From the NCBI RefSeq assembly GCF_000235505.1, contig NZ_JH379027.1:1279759-1343758 (forward strand): 64,000 nucleotides of DNA. The letters are read 5' to 3'. The notes under the pieces are model-generated. The model saw only the letters and a list, made by a program, of their open reading frames with translations, was not told the origin of the DNA and made no database searches. Source of the DNA: Hungatella hathewayi WAL-18680 (GTDB taxonomy: Bacteria; Bacillota; Clostridia; Lachnospirales; Lachnospiraceae). The position numbers and the translations under genes are program-made. Each line of letters begins with the position of its first letter. The first letter of the stretch is position 1. Of the stretch, positions 16,901-24,322 are shown in pieces.

Positions 16901-19189
16901 GGAAAGGGTTCCTCATCCCAGGAGGTAACCATCAGAAACTGTTACAACCAGGGAAAGGTCACCGGCGGCAGCAGCACCGGGGGAATCGCCGGAAATGCAA
17001 TTCCCGGCAAGACCAAGATTGCCGGCTGCTACAACGCGGGACCTGTGACTGCCGGCAACAGCGGACACGCAGGCTCTATCGCCGGCTCCGGGGACGTGGC
17101 TGGGGCTCTGATCAGCGGCTGTCTGATTGAGGATACTTACAGCTATGGCAGTGTCAACGGAGTCACGATAAAACAGGAGATATTCAAGACCTGGGGAGCC
17201 GCCTTCCGGCTGAACGGCAGCCAGTTAAACCAGTCCACCGGGCTGTCCTGGATCAATGTGGACGATGCTGCCGGCGCCATTTACCCGGTGCTGACCGATG
17301 GCGCTCTGGCGGCCGCAGAAAACTGGGAGACTCCGGCGAAAGCGGTGGAGGACGGTGTAATCGGGGAGAAACCGACAGGAACGCCGTATCAGATAAGCAC
17401 GGCGGAGCAGCTGGCCTGGTTTGCGAAGCAAATCAATGACGGAGCATTACCGGCCAATACGGGAGCTGTCTTGACGGACAACCTCGATCTTGCCGGAAGC
17501 AGCTATGTGGCCAGCGGAAAACTGGCCTGGGTGCCGATTGGAAAGGAGGCTTCCCGTGCTTATAAGGGGAAATTCCAGTCCAGTACCGGGAACTCAAAAC
17601 TGTATCAGATCCAAAACCTGTACGTGAATACCACCGGGGAAGCGGGGCTGTTCGGCGTCCTGGATACCGGGGCGGGCATCTCGGAAATTGGAATCGCAGG
17701 GGCATCGGTAACCGGGGAAACCGCCGGCGGCGTGGCCGGGCTTTTGAAGGGGAGCGCGGAGATATCCCGGTGTTATAACCGCGAAAACAGCGCCATAACC
17801 GGTACGGCCTGCGCGGGAGGAATCGCCGGCCAGCTGACGAACAGTGGGGCGGTCAAAGACTGCTACAACATGGAAACGATAATCAAATCCACCGGCTCGT
17901 CCTCCTATGCCGGAGGTATTGCCGGAAACGGAGGCGCTGGCTCCATTCGGAACTGTTACAATGCATGCCGTACAGGCGGGAGTATCGCCTCATCCGGTAC
18001 GGCGGCTTGTTCCATCGCCGGGGGCGGCTCAGGCAGCAGGGTGGTACAGTGCTTTAGTGATAAAACTCTGGCGGACAGCAGCTACGTGAAGGCGCTGGAC
18101 TGCTCCACTGACGCAAAGCTCCAGACGCAGACAGACAGCCTGAACACGGTGGACGAAACGGAGAAGAAGGGTACGGACCGAGCCTGGTTTACCAGTCTCA
18201 CCGCGGAAGCTGCCCACGGCCTGCCAACACTGGAAGCGCCCGTGATGCTGACCGTGACGCTGGACCCGTCGGCAGTGACAGAGGCAGGCGGAGTTTTGAC
18301 CGGAGCACAGGGAGTCTGGAGCGGCGGAACAACACCGCCGTCCAATCTGAAATTCCGGGGCATCCATCAGGAAAATGGAGGATCATCCCAGCCGGGACTT
18401 ACTCCGACAAAACTGTCGGATGTGGCCAGCGGTTATCGCATCTATGGAACAGACAATGCCCATGAGAAGCTGGCGCTGGAGGCAGGAGGAACTGATTTGT
18501 CTACGATTACCACGCCGTCGCTGACTGCTCCGGGGATAACACTGAGTAATGTGACTCCGTTAAAGTTGTACAACGGTGCTGCCTATACTTACCCGGATAA
18601 ACGGGTGGTTCTCATAGACCTGGCGGACACGTCGGGGGATACCGTCACCAGATATGAAATCAGGGCGGAGATAGCCGGCGTGACAAGAAATACGCTGGAT
18701 GTGACATTGCCCATAAAATCGGGAATCACGTTGAAGCCGGGAGTGGTGCCGGCAAAAGCGTATTCAGACGTGCCGCTGGAGATTGTCAACCGCGATTCCT
18801 GCCCGGTGGAGTTTGGCATCACCGAGGTGAAAGCACAGGATGTGTCGGCGGATATTGATGTGAAGCTGACTCCGGTTGCCAAGGAATTTACGATTCATGA
18901 TACCGTACCGATTACGGATGCGGCACAGGGAGTGAAGCTGGGCGTCAAGGGAACATTTCTGGCGGAAAACGGAAGTACATCGGAGCGGGAGATCTATTAT
19001 ACTCCCGGAAATACGCCATGGCTGTCCTGTAAGCTGGGATATGGGCAGACGCTTCACTTTGAATATTTCATGGAATACAGTCTTCTCCATGTGGGGCCGG
19101 AGCAGAAATTCGGATTTGATATCATTTACCGCTTCGGTATTCCAAAAGAGGATACGGGAAATGTAGTGGAGCAGGTGAGTGGAAGCTGA
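10916..19189 (+). CDS. Giant GLUG-repeat surface protein
   Basis: A 2757-residue exported protein. Residues 15-33 are hydrophobic (YLLLGIVCMLVVAAAGYG) and SIGTARA|K near 42 is a good signal peptidase I site. Residues about 180-450 are an acidic Ser/Thr/Asn-rich low-complexity stalk with NSDADNSDAGNSD repeats. At least five modules of 320-350 residues then follow, beginning near 817, 1145, 1490, 1806 and 2160. Each opens with a phrase like IxTAEQLAWFAYQVN, passes through LPWxPIG and GTFDGNGHTI, and carries many GLUG motifs (GGIAG..xIxNCYNxG). The end (about 2430-2757) looks Ig-like. There is no LPXTG motif and no C-terminal membrane segment, so attachment must be non-covalent or through the small partners. 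The ATG at 10916 has GGGAGG 9 bp upstream. GLUG proteins are mostly adhesin-like; the ligand is unknown. Confidence 0.85.
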   Translation: MSRFILHTKTKGKQNYLLLGIVCMLVVAAAGYGLHSIGTARAKSREVVPIYTQEELEQYLLDRESEEYNLNGKYCLEEDLDMSWLYQSIGTNLEPFTGTFDGNGHVMSGLNRPLFGVVERAEIRNVFLGDAVIVHPFTYSDGEHYVDGYGALAAYAVNASMENCGMSGEIAIASPSEAEYQMAKASPADEEERKGPGEMEAGEMPVEGDSSSEETEQEIGPGIGENADSSVESGEVESGAVQATETEQEETGEKGTENGVTGEESTGETSDSGIKESSAETEKETSENVDEPSKPVDSSQETKAPTDNETSADAPADSTGGAGNSDADNSDAGNSDADNSVNDTVTNNSGTGNNTAGSGEPEADIPETVGYRAAQRQYLMMKVPAVVDADMESAVVASPSDADLEIDGPGQVGDSMDQVTGSSVADDTDNTYSHDSTNHTASQETGNIEETEEYIGNPDGDIYILITAERITAGGLSAEIAGDTLLTDCFALVTISSTQEEIDTYTGGMTGIVGGDCRIENSYAAGLADTFGVTGGFAALHEGIIQNSYSTVTIGENATACGAFTASGGGILTGCVYDRQISCTQETEETDTTVPSEEAPGASADFALKGLNTTQMTGPEASIPGTWYKAEHAYPQIPYFAQSEQELLSSSSKISAVALILPGGYTLADVLQAGDIVLPAEIDGQEIWWEAQGDIAVNEFNQVIIGGQAETATPSIAQYEAPRVQSALQEVAETEVINSGSNADFDDDSKTATDTGLETTTTNRLKASIGNTSRSFALQAIASGNGVYTSWLDVGAAVSAGTLTDITAPQLANGCYEINNAEQLAWFAYQVNRGTDTSIREANIKLTADINLDGADRYGGSKTTPLPWIPIGTADGSIYFKGTFDGNGHTIDYMKVSGQNGHSGFFAAVGGGAVIRRLGIGPHSSVTAKTNGSASTGGNADGTTDGTAALAGGIISESGKDQVVIEGCYNRAAVAGKSIHTGAFIGNGSVSNPGNQRITNCYNAGPISIAEGGTGTASGIAGTFSNDVGAGGGGIRNCYWVDSIDGIAITSAASTSETEATIEKSKAVPEMEMKKGTMVALLNESGPENFWRYCPWENDNDGYPLFFSEISTYDDTCTDWGMVGEKMALAGMTLNGEGTADSPYELGTEEELALFAYRVNQGEVSIHAKMTANLDLFGSGYTNNIFNEASPNIDEALPWAPIGNGVEYTGVFDGGGCVVSNLKIDELNVGDRGFIGVVGANAVVKNIGVASGIVRGAAHTGGVVGYVNAGNVKIINCWNNADIYSEAQNIGGVVGCSNYAGGLLIEWCYNLGNVRQAKLDSAGGIIGKPHSGAQTIRNCYNAGTIYSPKYSGGIVGDRQNNASVSIINCYNRGEVTGSGKSIMGSGNSCTVRNCYYGGAASQSQGGYGTYLPDSAMKSWALAFALNEENMTAVTTTVEGASWTNTAPGTSYPAFGPLPSAKTWDVVGQGVLDGLITGRLTGSGISGSPYEIGTDAQLAAFAQTVNGGTKKDAEAILNSSLNLLGEKYGGSATAPLLWKPIGTTDNVYQGNFDGNQKTISQMKVEQEGYAGLFGCAGSGASIKNLGLDNTCSIVSTGTTGGDGTAAFVGVVKSDNNASVNQLTVTGCYNRASVRGNTGSRTGAFVGAYEGNDGVGGQRISNCYTTGPLTAASGKPGAIAGSFTNNTSVATGGIHYCYWDAATSSASGVTLAAVSGSNPVTVGSTTKAMSTSDMSTAAAETAGGLIEQLNTDMSSPVWTRKSSHNDGYPIYTNSLFSDSWEEIGAATTAPSYKNTGSASTAGTKDNPYYIRTPEQLAWFAYQVNQNNKTGLCGELKADINLFGGLYTGNAYQTGTAEQLSKSLPWVPIGSGAKQYTGTFQGNAHIISRMFAKDGEKLGLFGTLGASASISDIAISDSRLDGSGAGYLGGIAGFAGGNNVTINFCRNVGLLTGNGENFGGILGGSETASGLVLEGCYNAKGAEVTADTGTGSAVGGILGKGSSSQEVTIRNCYNQGKVTGGSSTGGIAGNAIPGKTKIAGCYNAGPVTAGNSGHAGSIAGSGDVAGALISGCLIEDTYSYGSVNGVTIKQEIFKTWGAAFRLNGSQLNQSTGLSWINVDDAAGAIYPVLTDGALAAAENWETPAKAVEDGVIGEKPTGTPYQISTAEQLAWFAKQINDGALPANTGAVLTDNLDLAGSSYVASGKLAWVPIGKEASRAYKGKFQSSTGNSKLYQIQNLYVNTTGEAGLFGVLDTGAGISEIGIAGASVTGETAGGVAGLLKGSAEISRCYNRENSAITGTACAGGIAGQLTNSGAVKDCYNMETIIKSTGSSSYAGGIAGNGGAGSIRNCYNACRTGGSIASSGTAACSIAGGGSGSRVVQCFSDKTLADSSYVKALDCSTDAKLQTQTDSLNTVDETEKKGTDRAWFTSLTAEAAHGLPTLEAPVMLTVTLDPSAVTEAGGVLTGAQGVWSGGTTPPSNLKFRGIHQENGGSSQPGLTPTKLSDVASGYRIYGTDNAHEKLALEAGGTDLSTITTPSLTAPGITLSNVTPLKLYNGAAYTYPDKRVVLIDLADTSGDTVTRYEIRAEIAGVTRNTLDVTLPIKSGITLKPGVVPAKAYSDVPLEIVNRDSCPVEFGITEVKAQDVSADIDVKLTPVAKEFTIHDTVPITDAAQGVKLGVKGTFLAENGSTSEREIYYTPGNTPWLSCKLGYGQTLHFEYFMEYSLLHVGPEQKFGFDIIYRFGIPKEDTGNVVEQVSGS

Positions 19190-19278
19190 GTGGAAATCCG
19201 GCCGGAGCCTGATTGAGGTATAGATGAAAAGCAGGCAGGGTAACAGATGGAGAGAACAGAGGGGAGACGGACAGACTG

Positions 19279-19878
19279 ATGGCAGGCGGACCCAAAACGG
19301 AGAGACCAATGGAAGACAGAGCAATCACAGAGAAAACCAATATGGAAAATTCCATACCGGAAAAGCAGGTGAAGGGGCGCCGGAAAAAAAGACAGAGATG
19401 GCCATTTTCCAACGGCGCGGCGGCAGTTATTCTGTGCCTGGGCGTGATCCTTCTGGGCTGTCTGGCCTATCTTTGCCTGGCAGACCCCATCCAGGCCAGG
19501 ATAGATATTCTACCGGATAAAAATGCCATGGATGGGCGGCTTCACGTCGACAGCCGGCCAGTGGAAGCCGGACAGTACCGGGTGGTATTGAACCAGCTGC
19601 CCACCATAAAATCAGGGAGCCGTGAGTGCAATATCGAGTTTGAAAACCCGGAGGGAAACCAATACAATTCCCGGATAAACCTCTATTTAACATCGGACGG
19701 AAAGCGGATTGGCGGCACCAGAAGGGTGGATACGGGAAAATATGTGGAAACCATCAAATTAAACCGCACCCTGGAACCTGGCGAGCATCAGGCGCTGGCA
19801 AAGATAGAACTGTTTATCGGAACAGAGCCTGCCGGCGAAATGATACTGGAAATCACATTGAGAGTTGTGGAAAAATAA
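19279..19878 (+). CDS. Membrane-anchored small surface subunit A
   Basis: A 199-residue protein with a basic cytoplasmic N-terminus, a membrane segment (about residues 46-68, GAAAVILCLGVILLGCLAYL) and a beta-rich outer domain of about 130 residues. The domain shows SRECNIEFENPEGN and LEPGEHQALAKI, echoing the IENP and PGxY motifs of the next two genes, so the three look like paralogues. Starts at 19279, 19309 (better SD, GGAGAG) and 19342 are all possible. It follows the giant protein gene by 89 bp. No family is recognised with certainty; it could be an anchor or subunit of the surface structure. Confidence 0.65.
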   Translation: MAGGPKTERPMEDRAITEKTNMENSIPEKQVKGRRKKRQRWPFSNGAAAVILCLGVILLGCLAYLCLADPIQARIDILPDKNAMDGRLHVDSRPVEAGQYRVVLNQLPTIKSGSRECNIEFENPEGNQYNSRINLYLTSDGKRIGGTRRVDTGKYVETIKLNRTLEPGEHQALAKIELFIGTEPAGEMILEITLRVVEK

Positions 19879-19932
19879 GGCGCAGAAATCAGCATAAGAG
19901 CGGCGATAAGAGAATCATAGGAGACGGGAAGG

Positions 19933-20457
19933 ATGCGGAGAAAAAGAAACTATGTGAATGCGGCAGTTGTAATCCTTGCCCTTGCATTTTGTGGGGTGGT
20001 ACTGGCGTGTGCGGGATACATTGTCCACACCCACAGCCAGCCGGTGGTGCAGTATCCCCAGCTGGAGCCGGAAGCCTATGTCCAGAGCGGGACTTTGAAC
20101 GACCCGGCAGGGAGACAGGCGGCGCTGGATGCGCTGGTGGCGGAGGGAATGCTGACTTTTTCCATCAATGCCACCCCGAGCATGGAAAACGGTAGCGGAA
20201 TGGCAAATCTGTTGATAGAAAATCCACCGGAGAACGGAAACCGTTTTACCGTGACCATTCTCCGGGAGGACACGGGAGAAACACTTTTCCAGTCCGGCTA
20301 TCTGGACCCGGAACAGTACATCGGGGAAGCTCCGCTGGATGTGGAACTGACGGCAGGAGTGTATGCCTGCGTGGCAAATTTTGACGCATACCGCATCAGT
20401 GACAACGCCTACATCGGAAGAGGGGCGGCGCGCATCACGCTGTATGTGAGAAACTGA
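19933..20457 (+). CDS. Membrane-anchored small surface subunit B
   Basis: A 174-residue protein with an N-terminal membrane segment (residues 8-30) and an outer domain. Distinctive phrases are EGMLTFSINATPSMENG, LLIENPPENGNRFTV, REDTGE, YLDPEQYI and ELTAGVYACVANFDAYR, with a final ITLYV strand. Almost every phrase recurs in the next protein, so a recent duplication is likely. The ATG at 19933 has GGGAAGG close upstream. Function unknown; position in the operon suggests a surface role. Confidence 0.7.
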   Translation: MRRKRNYVNAAVVILALAFCGVVLACAGYIVHTHSQPVVQYPQLEPEAYVQSGTLNDPAGRQAALDALVAEGMLTFSINATPSMENGSGMANLLIENPPENGNRFTVTILREDTGETLFQSGYLDPEQYIGEAPLDVELTAGVYACVANFDAYRISDNAYIGRGAARITLYVRN

Positions 20458-20498
20458 CGGGAAAACCGATATGAGGACAAAAGAAAGGGACAGGAAAC

Positions 20499-21140
20499 AT
20501 GAGCCGGGAGGAGAGGAAAGGAAAACAGGCGGTGTACAGGGAGAGCGGACGGGGGCGTGACAGGCCGGAGAGAGAGCCGACGGGAAATACCCGCCCAGGC
20601 AGAAAACAAGGCAGTGGGAGTGACAGAAGCAAAGGACTGCTGCTGGTGCTCAGCATTCTGTTTCTGGCCGCTTTGGTGGCGGCCATCTATTTCTACCGCC
20701 AGGGAAGGCAGAACACGCCGGAGCAGGCGGGACTGGTGTATGAGGCCAATATCATAGAGGGAGACATTCCTGGAAAATCCAGGGAGGACATCCAGCGGGA
20801 GCTGGACGAAATCGTGGAGGAGGGAATGCTGGCCATGTCCATCAACGCCACTCCGTCAGGGAAAACCACGGGGGAGAACAGAAACGTGAACTGGCTGATT
20901 GAAAACCCATCCAACCAGGGAAAATTAATCCGGGTGGAGGTCTTTAGGGATGACACAGGGGAGAAAATCTATGAAACCGGGGCCATTCCACCGGGTAACT
21001 ATGTGGAAGCCGCCCCGCTGAAGGTGGAACTGCCGCCGGGTCAATACACCTGTACGGCCAGGTTCCACGCCTACAAAGTAGAAGATGAAAGCTACATCGG
21101 CCAGGCTGCGGCCCAGATACGCCTGACCCTGTATGAGTGA
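20499..21140 (+). CDS. Membrane-anchored small surface subunit C
   Basis: A 213-residue paralogue of subunit B with a longer basic N-terminal tail (about 45 residues, many Arg and Gly), then a membrane segment (GLLLVLSILFLAALVAAIYF). The outer domain repeats the B pattern: EGMLAMSINATPSG, WLIENPSNQG, FRDDTGEKIYETGAIPPGNY, PPGQYTCTARFHAYK and YIGQAAAQIRLTLY. The SD is AGGAAAC before ATG 20499. The gene ends just before the next start region, so translation is probably coupled. Confidence 0.7.
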   Translation: MSREERKGKQAVYRESGRGRDRPEREPTGNTRPGRKQGSGSDRSKGLLLVLSILFLAALVAAIYFYRQGRQNTPEQAGLVYEANIIEGDIPGKSREDIQRELDEIVEEGMLAMSINATPSGKTTGENRNVNWLIENPSNQGKLIRVEVFRDDTGEKIYETGAIPPGNYVEAAPLKVELPPGQYTCTARFHAYKVEDESYIGQAAAQIRLTLYE

Positions 21141-21156
21141 GAGGAGGAAAACGGTC

Positions 21157-21864
21157 TTGAAAAAACGAACAGCAACATCAAAGGCGGCCGTTTTCCTGGC
21201 GGCCCTGGTGCTGATAGGGGGGCTGCAGCCACCGGGACAGGTCTTCGGCGCAGGAAGCGTGGGCGGAGAACGCCTGGAGGATGCCGAAGAGACGAGGGCG
21301 GAATTTCCCAGGGAGCAGGGAACTCAGGCGGTTCGGACAGAGCTGACGGGAAATATTGAGGTGTCGCTGATATCCGCAGCGCTGCCATCTGACGGATTTG
21401 AATTTCAGGTCAACCCGGCCTCACCCTTTGACGCGGTGGATAATCCCGGAGGACAGATTGTGTGTCCGGGACCGGAGAGCTTGAAGGTGACCAACCTTTC
21501 CGTGGTGTCTGTCCGGCTGGAGATTGCGTCTGTGGAGCAGATGAGAGAGGGAGATGTGACATTTGCGGAGCAATTCCCAGGAGGGCCAAAGCAGAGCTTT
21601 CAGCTGGTGGACCGGGTGTCGAAAGTAAATGGATTTGGAACGGCCCTTCTGGTGCTGGGAAGAGCGGACAAGCGGTATATCAGTGAGGCGGATTTTGAGC
21701 AGTATGCGCTGTACCCCGGAAGAACGGGGATTCCCATAACGGAGCTGGCGGCAGGCGAGAGTGTCGGCTTGCAGCTCTATGGAACAGCGGAAGCCGATTT
21801 TTATGGAGAATACCAGTTTACGGTGAGGCCAATCTTAAAAATCAGCGCAGTACGCGCCAAATAG
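21157..21864 (+). CDS. Secreted surface subunit D
   Basis: A 235-residue secreted protein with a cleavable signal peptide (AVFLAALVLIGGLQ..VFGAG) and a mature domain. The mature part resembles the next gene product: TELTGNIEVSLISAALPSDG against TELVGTIEITSLSVSLP, then a central SVVSVRLEI strand, and the ending YQFTVRPILKISAV against KFSVAPTFMVSTV. TTG at 21157 is preferred because AGGAGG lies 9 bp upstream; ATG 21133 overlaps the previous stop and has no SD. Together with subunit E it may form the main fibre or sheath subunit. No family name is certain. Confidence 0.68.
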   Translation: MKKRTATSKAAVFLAALVLIGGLQPPGQVFGAGSVGGERLEDAEETRAEFPREQGTQAVRTELTGNIEVSLISAALPSDGFEFQVNPASPFDAVDNPGGQIVCPGPESLKVTNLSVVSVRLEIASVEQMREGDVTFAEQFPGGPKQSFQLVDRVSKVNGFGTALLVLGRADKRYISEADFEQYALYPGRTGIPITELAAGESVGLQLYGTAEADFYGEYQFTVRPILKISAVRAK

Positions 21865-21913
21865 CGCGGCTGATTTAAATAAGAAGTAAGTAAAAAGGAT
21901 GGAGGAAAGAAAC

Positions 21914-22612
21914 ATGAGGAAGAGAGTAAGACAGACAGCCGCCCTAGCTCTGGCGCTGGGAATGGCAGTGACAGGAAGCATGGCAGGTTATGCGGCGGTG
22001 GACCCGGCGGCGGTGGAGACAGATACCGTATCCAGCGTAGGAGGAACGAAGACGGAGCTAGTGGGAACGATTGAGATTACCAGCTTGAGTGTCAGCCTTC
22101 CGTTAAAGGCCGGGTTTAACATTGACCCCAGTAAATATGATGGCAAAAGTATTGATGTACAGATTGGAAGCAACCAGTCGGCGAATTATAAGATTATCAA
22201 TAATTCGGCGGTGCCGGTGTATGTGTATATTTCGGACATCGAGGCCAATAAGGACCATACGGGCAGCAAGCCGGCCGGTGTGAAGGACATTTCCCTGATA
22301 AGCAAAACCGATAATATTTCAACACTGAACAGTGTCATGCTCGCCATCAAAGATGCTTCCATGACAACAGCTGACGGCCTGCCGGCAAATGCAGACGCGG
22401 ACGAGTCGTTCTGGCTGACTACAGCAAATATGACAACAAACAGTAACAAGTACTATTTGAACAATGCGAAGGGAAAAATGGAGGCAAAGACCGGAAGTAC
22501 CGGCACGGAACTGAATCTGAAGATATACGGCCTGACCCAGAACGGCTGGGCCCCGGCAGATAAATTTTCAGTGGCGCCCACCTTTATGGTATCAACCGTA
22601 GAGCCTTCATAG
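21914..22612 (+). CDS. Secreted surface subunit E, possible major subunit
   Basis: A 232-residue protein with a clear signal peptide (TAALALALGMAVTGSMAGYAA) and a Ser/Thr/Asn-rich beta-type mature domain. It starts at ATG 21914 with GGAGGAAAG upstream, the strongest SD among the small genes, which fits high output. It is a paralogue of subunit D. The composition (few aromatics, many Asn and Thr) is like that of pilin or S-layer-type subunits, but no sortase motif or pilin motif is seen. Function inferred from position only. Confidence 0.68.
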   Translation: MRKRVRQTAALALALGMAVTGSMAGYAAVDPAAVETDTVSSVGGTKTELVGTIEITSLSVSLPLKAGFNIDPSKYDGKSIDVQIGSNQSANYKIINNSAVPVYVYISDIEANKDHTGSKPAGVKDISLISKTDNISTLNSVMLAIKDASMTTADGLPANADADESFWLTTANMTTNSNKYYLNNAKGKMEAKTGSTGTELNLKIYGLTQNGWAPADKFSVAPTFMVSTVEPS

Positions 22613-22684
22613 AACTGAAAACGCGACAGAAGCAGCGTCACAGCCACCCAGTGAAATTCTGAAAAGAGACAGGAGGAAATACAT

Positions 22685-22879
22685 ATGGCAACAAGAATCC
22701 CATGCACCCCCTTTGGCAAAAAGATGAAAATCGCAATGGTAGAACAGGACATCCCCCAGCAGGAACTGGCCAAACGCCTCGGCATCGCCAATTCCACCGT
22801 CAGCGATATTATATATGGACGGAACCAGTGTGAGCGGACGAAGGAACGGATTGCGGAGACGCTGGGAATTAAAGGGTGA
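22685..22879 (+). CDS. Small Cro/C1-type HTH protein at operon end
   Basis: A 64-residue helix-turn-helix protein: GKKMKIAMVEQDIPQQELAK, then RLGIANSTVSDIIYGRN as the recognition region. It consists of almost nothing but the DNA-binding fold. CAGGAGG is 8 bp before the ATG. It is the last gene before the operon terminator and could be a feedback regulator of the surface operon or of the recombinase. Confidence 0.75.
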   Translation: MATRIPCTPFGKKMKIAMVEQDIPQQELAKRLGIANSTVSDIIYGRNQCERTKERIAETLGIKG

Positions 22880-22926
22880 TTTGATAAACGGGCTGTTGGA
22901 ATGACAGACTGTTAAAAAACAAGTTT

Positions 22927-22979
22927 ATCCAATAGAGTTTCTGTAAAAATTGTTTATGGAAATTCTATTGGATATTTTT
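22927..22979 (+). terminator. Terminator of the surface operon
   Basis: A 10-bp stem (ATCCAATAGA / TCTATTGGAT), which can be extended inwards, then ATTTTT. Confidence 0.75.
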
Positions 22980-22991
22980 ATGATTTTGGAA

Positions 22992-23020
22992 TTGCATCTT
23001 ATAAGGCGATGTGTTATACT
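22992..23020 (+). promoter_or_regulatory. Promoter of the Rpn-like gene
   Basis: TTGCAT (22992-22997), 17 bp, TATACT (23015-23020). Confidence 0.6.
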
Positions 23021-23218
23021 GAATCTATTCCTAGATATACAAAATATGATTTAAGTTTCCTGCGGATTTCTTTCCGCAGAAAATTCATTGCCGTTAACGC
23101 GGCGCCTACGGTGAACATCACTGTAATGACCGATTCGGTCGAGTATTCAGAAAGAAGAAATTCATTCAGAGCTATTGAAGTTAGGTCGTTTTTTTATTAT
23201 ACTGAAGGGAGAAAATGA
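23021..23218 (+). other. Structured 5' leader of the Rpn-like gene
   Basis: About 200 nt of non-coding leader with small hairpins: CTGCGGA/TCCGCAG (23060-23079), GCCG/CGGC, and GACCG/CGGTC. A 69-codon frame crosses it (from 23009, upstream of the expected transcript start) but has no SD. No known riboswitch is recognised. Confidence 0.35.
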
Positions 23219-24130
23219 ATGAAGAGAAGGACATTGCAGTGGCACCCGGCGTTTCAGGCGGCACTGCAGGTAGAACTGATGGAAGACCGGGAATTTCTGG
23301 TCTTTCAAGAGGAACATAATCTCAGCAAAAAACCGCTGCAGATGGATACACTGATCATCAAGCAGAGGAAGGATCATGTTGTCAGAAAAAGTATAGGTAA
23401 GTTATTCCGCCAGTACAATATCGTAGAGTACAAAAGTCCGGAGGATTACATCAGTGTCAATGATTTTTACAAGGTGACGGGATATGCCTGTGTCTATCAG
23501 TCAGATACTAGAAAAGTTCTGGAGATACCACCGGAGGAGTTGACCATAACCCTGGTATGCAGCCATTATCCGAGGGAACTGGTGGCGCATTTAAAAGAGA
23601 GGTATCAAGCGGCCGTATGGGAGGAATTTCAGGGAATCTATTATGTGAAGGGCCTGATGTTCCCGATGCAGATACTGTTGACAAACCGTTTATCAAAGGA
23701 AGAATATATCTGGCTGGGGCGTCTGCGTGGCGGACTGGAAATAACAGAAATCGAGCCACTGGCCAGAGAATATAAAAGTAACCAGGAGGACCCATTGTAT
23801 CAGGCTGTGATGGATTTGATTGTCCGGGCGAATGCGGAGCAGTATGAGGAGGTAAGAAAAATGTGTGATGCATTGAGAGAATTGTTTGCCGATGAGTTGG
23901 AGAAGAGGGAAGAACGCGGAATAGAACGTGGAATAGAGCAGGGGAGAGAGCAAGGAGTTTTGCTGAATCTTGTTTATCAGGTTCGAAGGAAAAAGAACAA
24001 GGGAATGGCAGTAGAGGAGATAGCAGAGATTTTGGAAGCAGATGAACAACTGGTGCAGAAGATGTATCAGGCGCTGGCGCTGCATCCGGAAAATACGGAT
24101 ACAGAGATTGTTGAACTTTTAAAGATGTGA
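23219..24130 (+). CDS. Rpn/YhgA-like PD-(D/E)XK nuclease family protein
   Basis: A 303-residue protein of a kind common in Lachnospiraceae and often listed as Rpn family or putative transposase. The N-terminal half has the nuclease-like pattern MDTLIIKQ ... NIVEYKSPEDY ... DFYKVTGYACVYQ, in which the Glu and Lys of EYK fit the PD-(D/E)XK core. The C-terminal part has a charged repeat (ERGIERGIEQGREQG) and a short helical tail. The SD is GAAGGGAG. Rpn proteins promote recombination by cutting DNA; some act in phage defence. It sits alone, between its own promoter and a terminator. Confidence 0.7.
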   Translation: MKRRTLQWHPAFQAALQVELMEDREFLVFQEEHNLSKKPLQMDTLIIKQRKDHVVRKSIGKLFRQYNIVEYKSPEDYISVNDFYKVTGYACVYQSDTRKVLEIPPEELTITLVCSHYPRELVAHLKERYQAAVWEEFQGIYYVKGLMFPMQILLTNRLSKEEYIWLGRLRGGLEITEIEPLAREYKSNQEDPLYQAVMDLIVRANAEQYEEVRKMCDALRELFADELEKREERGIERGIEQGREQGVLLNLVYQVRRKKNKGMAVEEIAEILEADEQLVQKMYQALALHPENTDTEIVELLKM

Positions 24131-24176
24131 TTGCAGGTATCGTTTACGTTAGGAAAAACATACGGATAACATGTAG

Positions 24177-24219
24177 GAGAGCGAAGTCACCGGGAGTGGT
24201 TGGGGGCTTCGCTCTCTTT
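24177..24219 (+). terminator. Terminator after the Rpn-like gene
   Basis: A 10-bp stem GAGAGCGAAG / CTTCGCTCTC followed by TTTGTG. Confidence 0.65.
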
Positions 24220-24322
24220 GTGTTATCCGGTAAAGTTGCGGGGGCGGGTACATTTACAAGAAGTGAGGAGTATGTTAGAATAGCAAAGACAATGATGAGA
24301 GAGCGAAAGGTACATAGAAGTG

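Noticed and set aside
8777-22879. Prophage or integrative element based on the tyrosine recombinase
   Set aside because: No phage structural, replication or conjugation genes, no tRNA attachment site; the nearby inverted repeats explain the recombinase better.
23009-23218. 69-codon frame before the Rpn-like gene
   Set aside because: It starts upstream of the predicted transcript start, has no SD, and covers leader hairpins.
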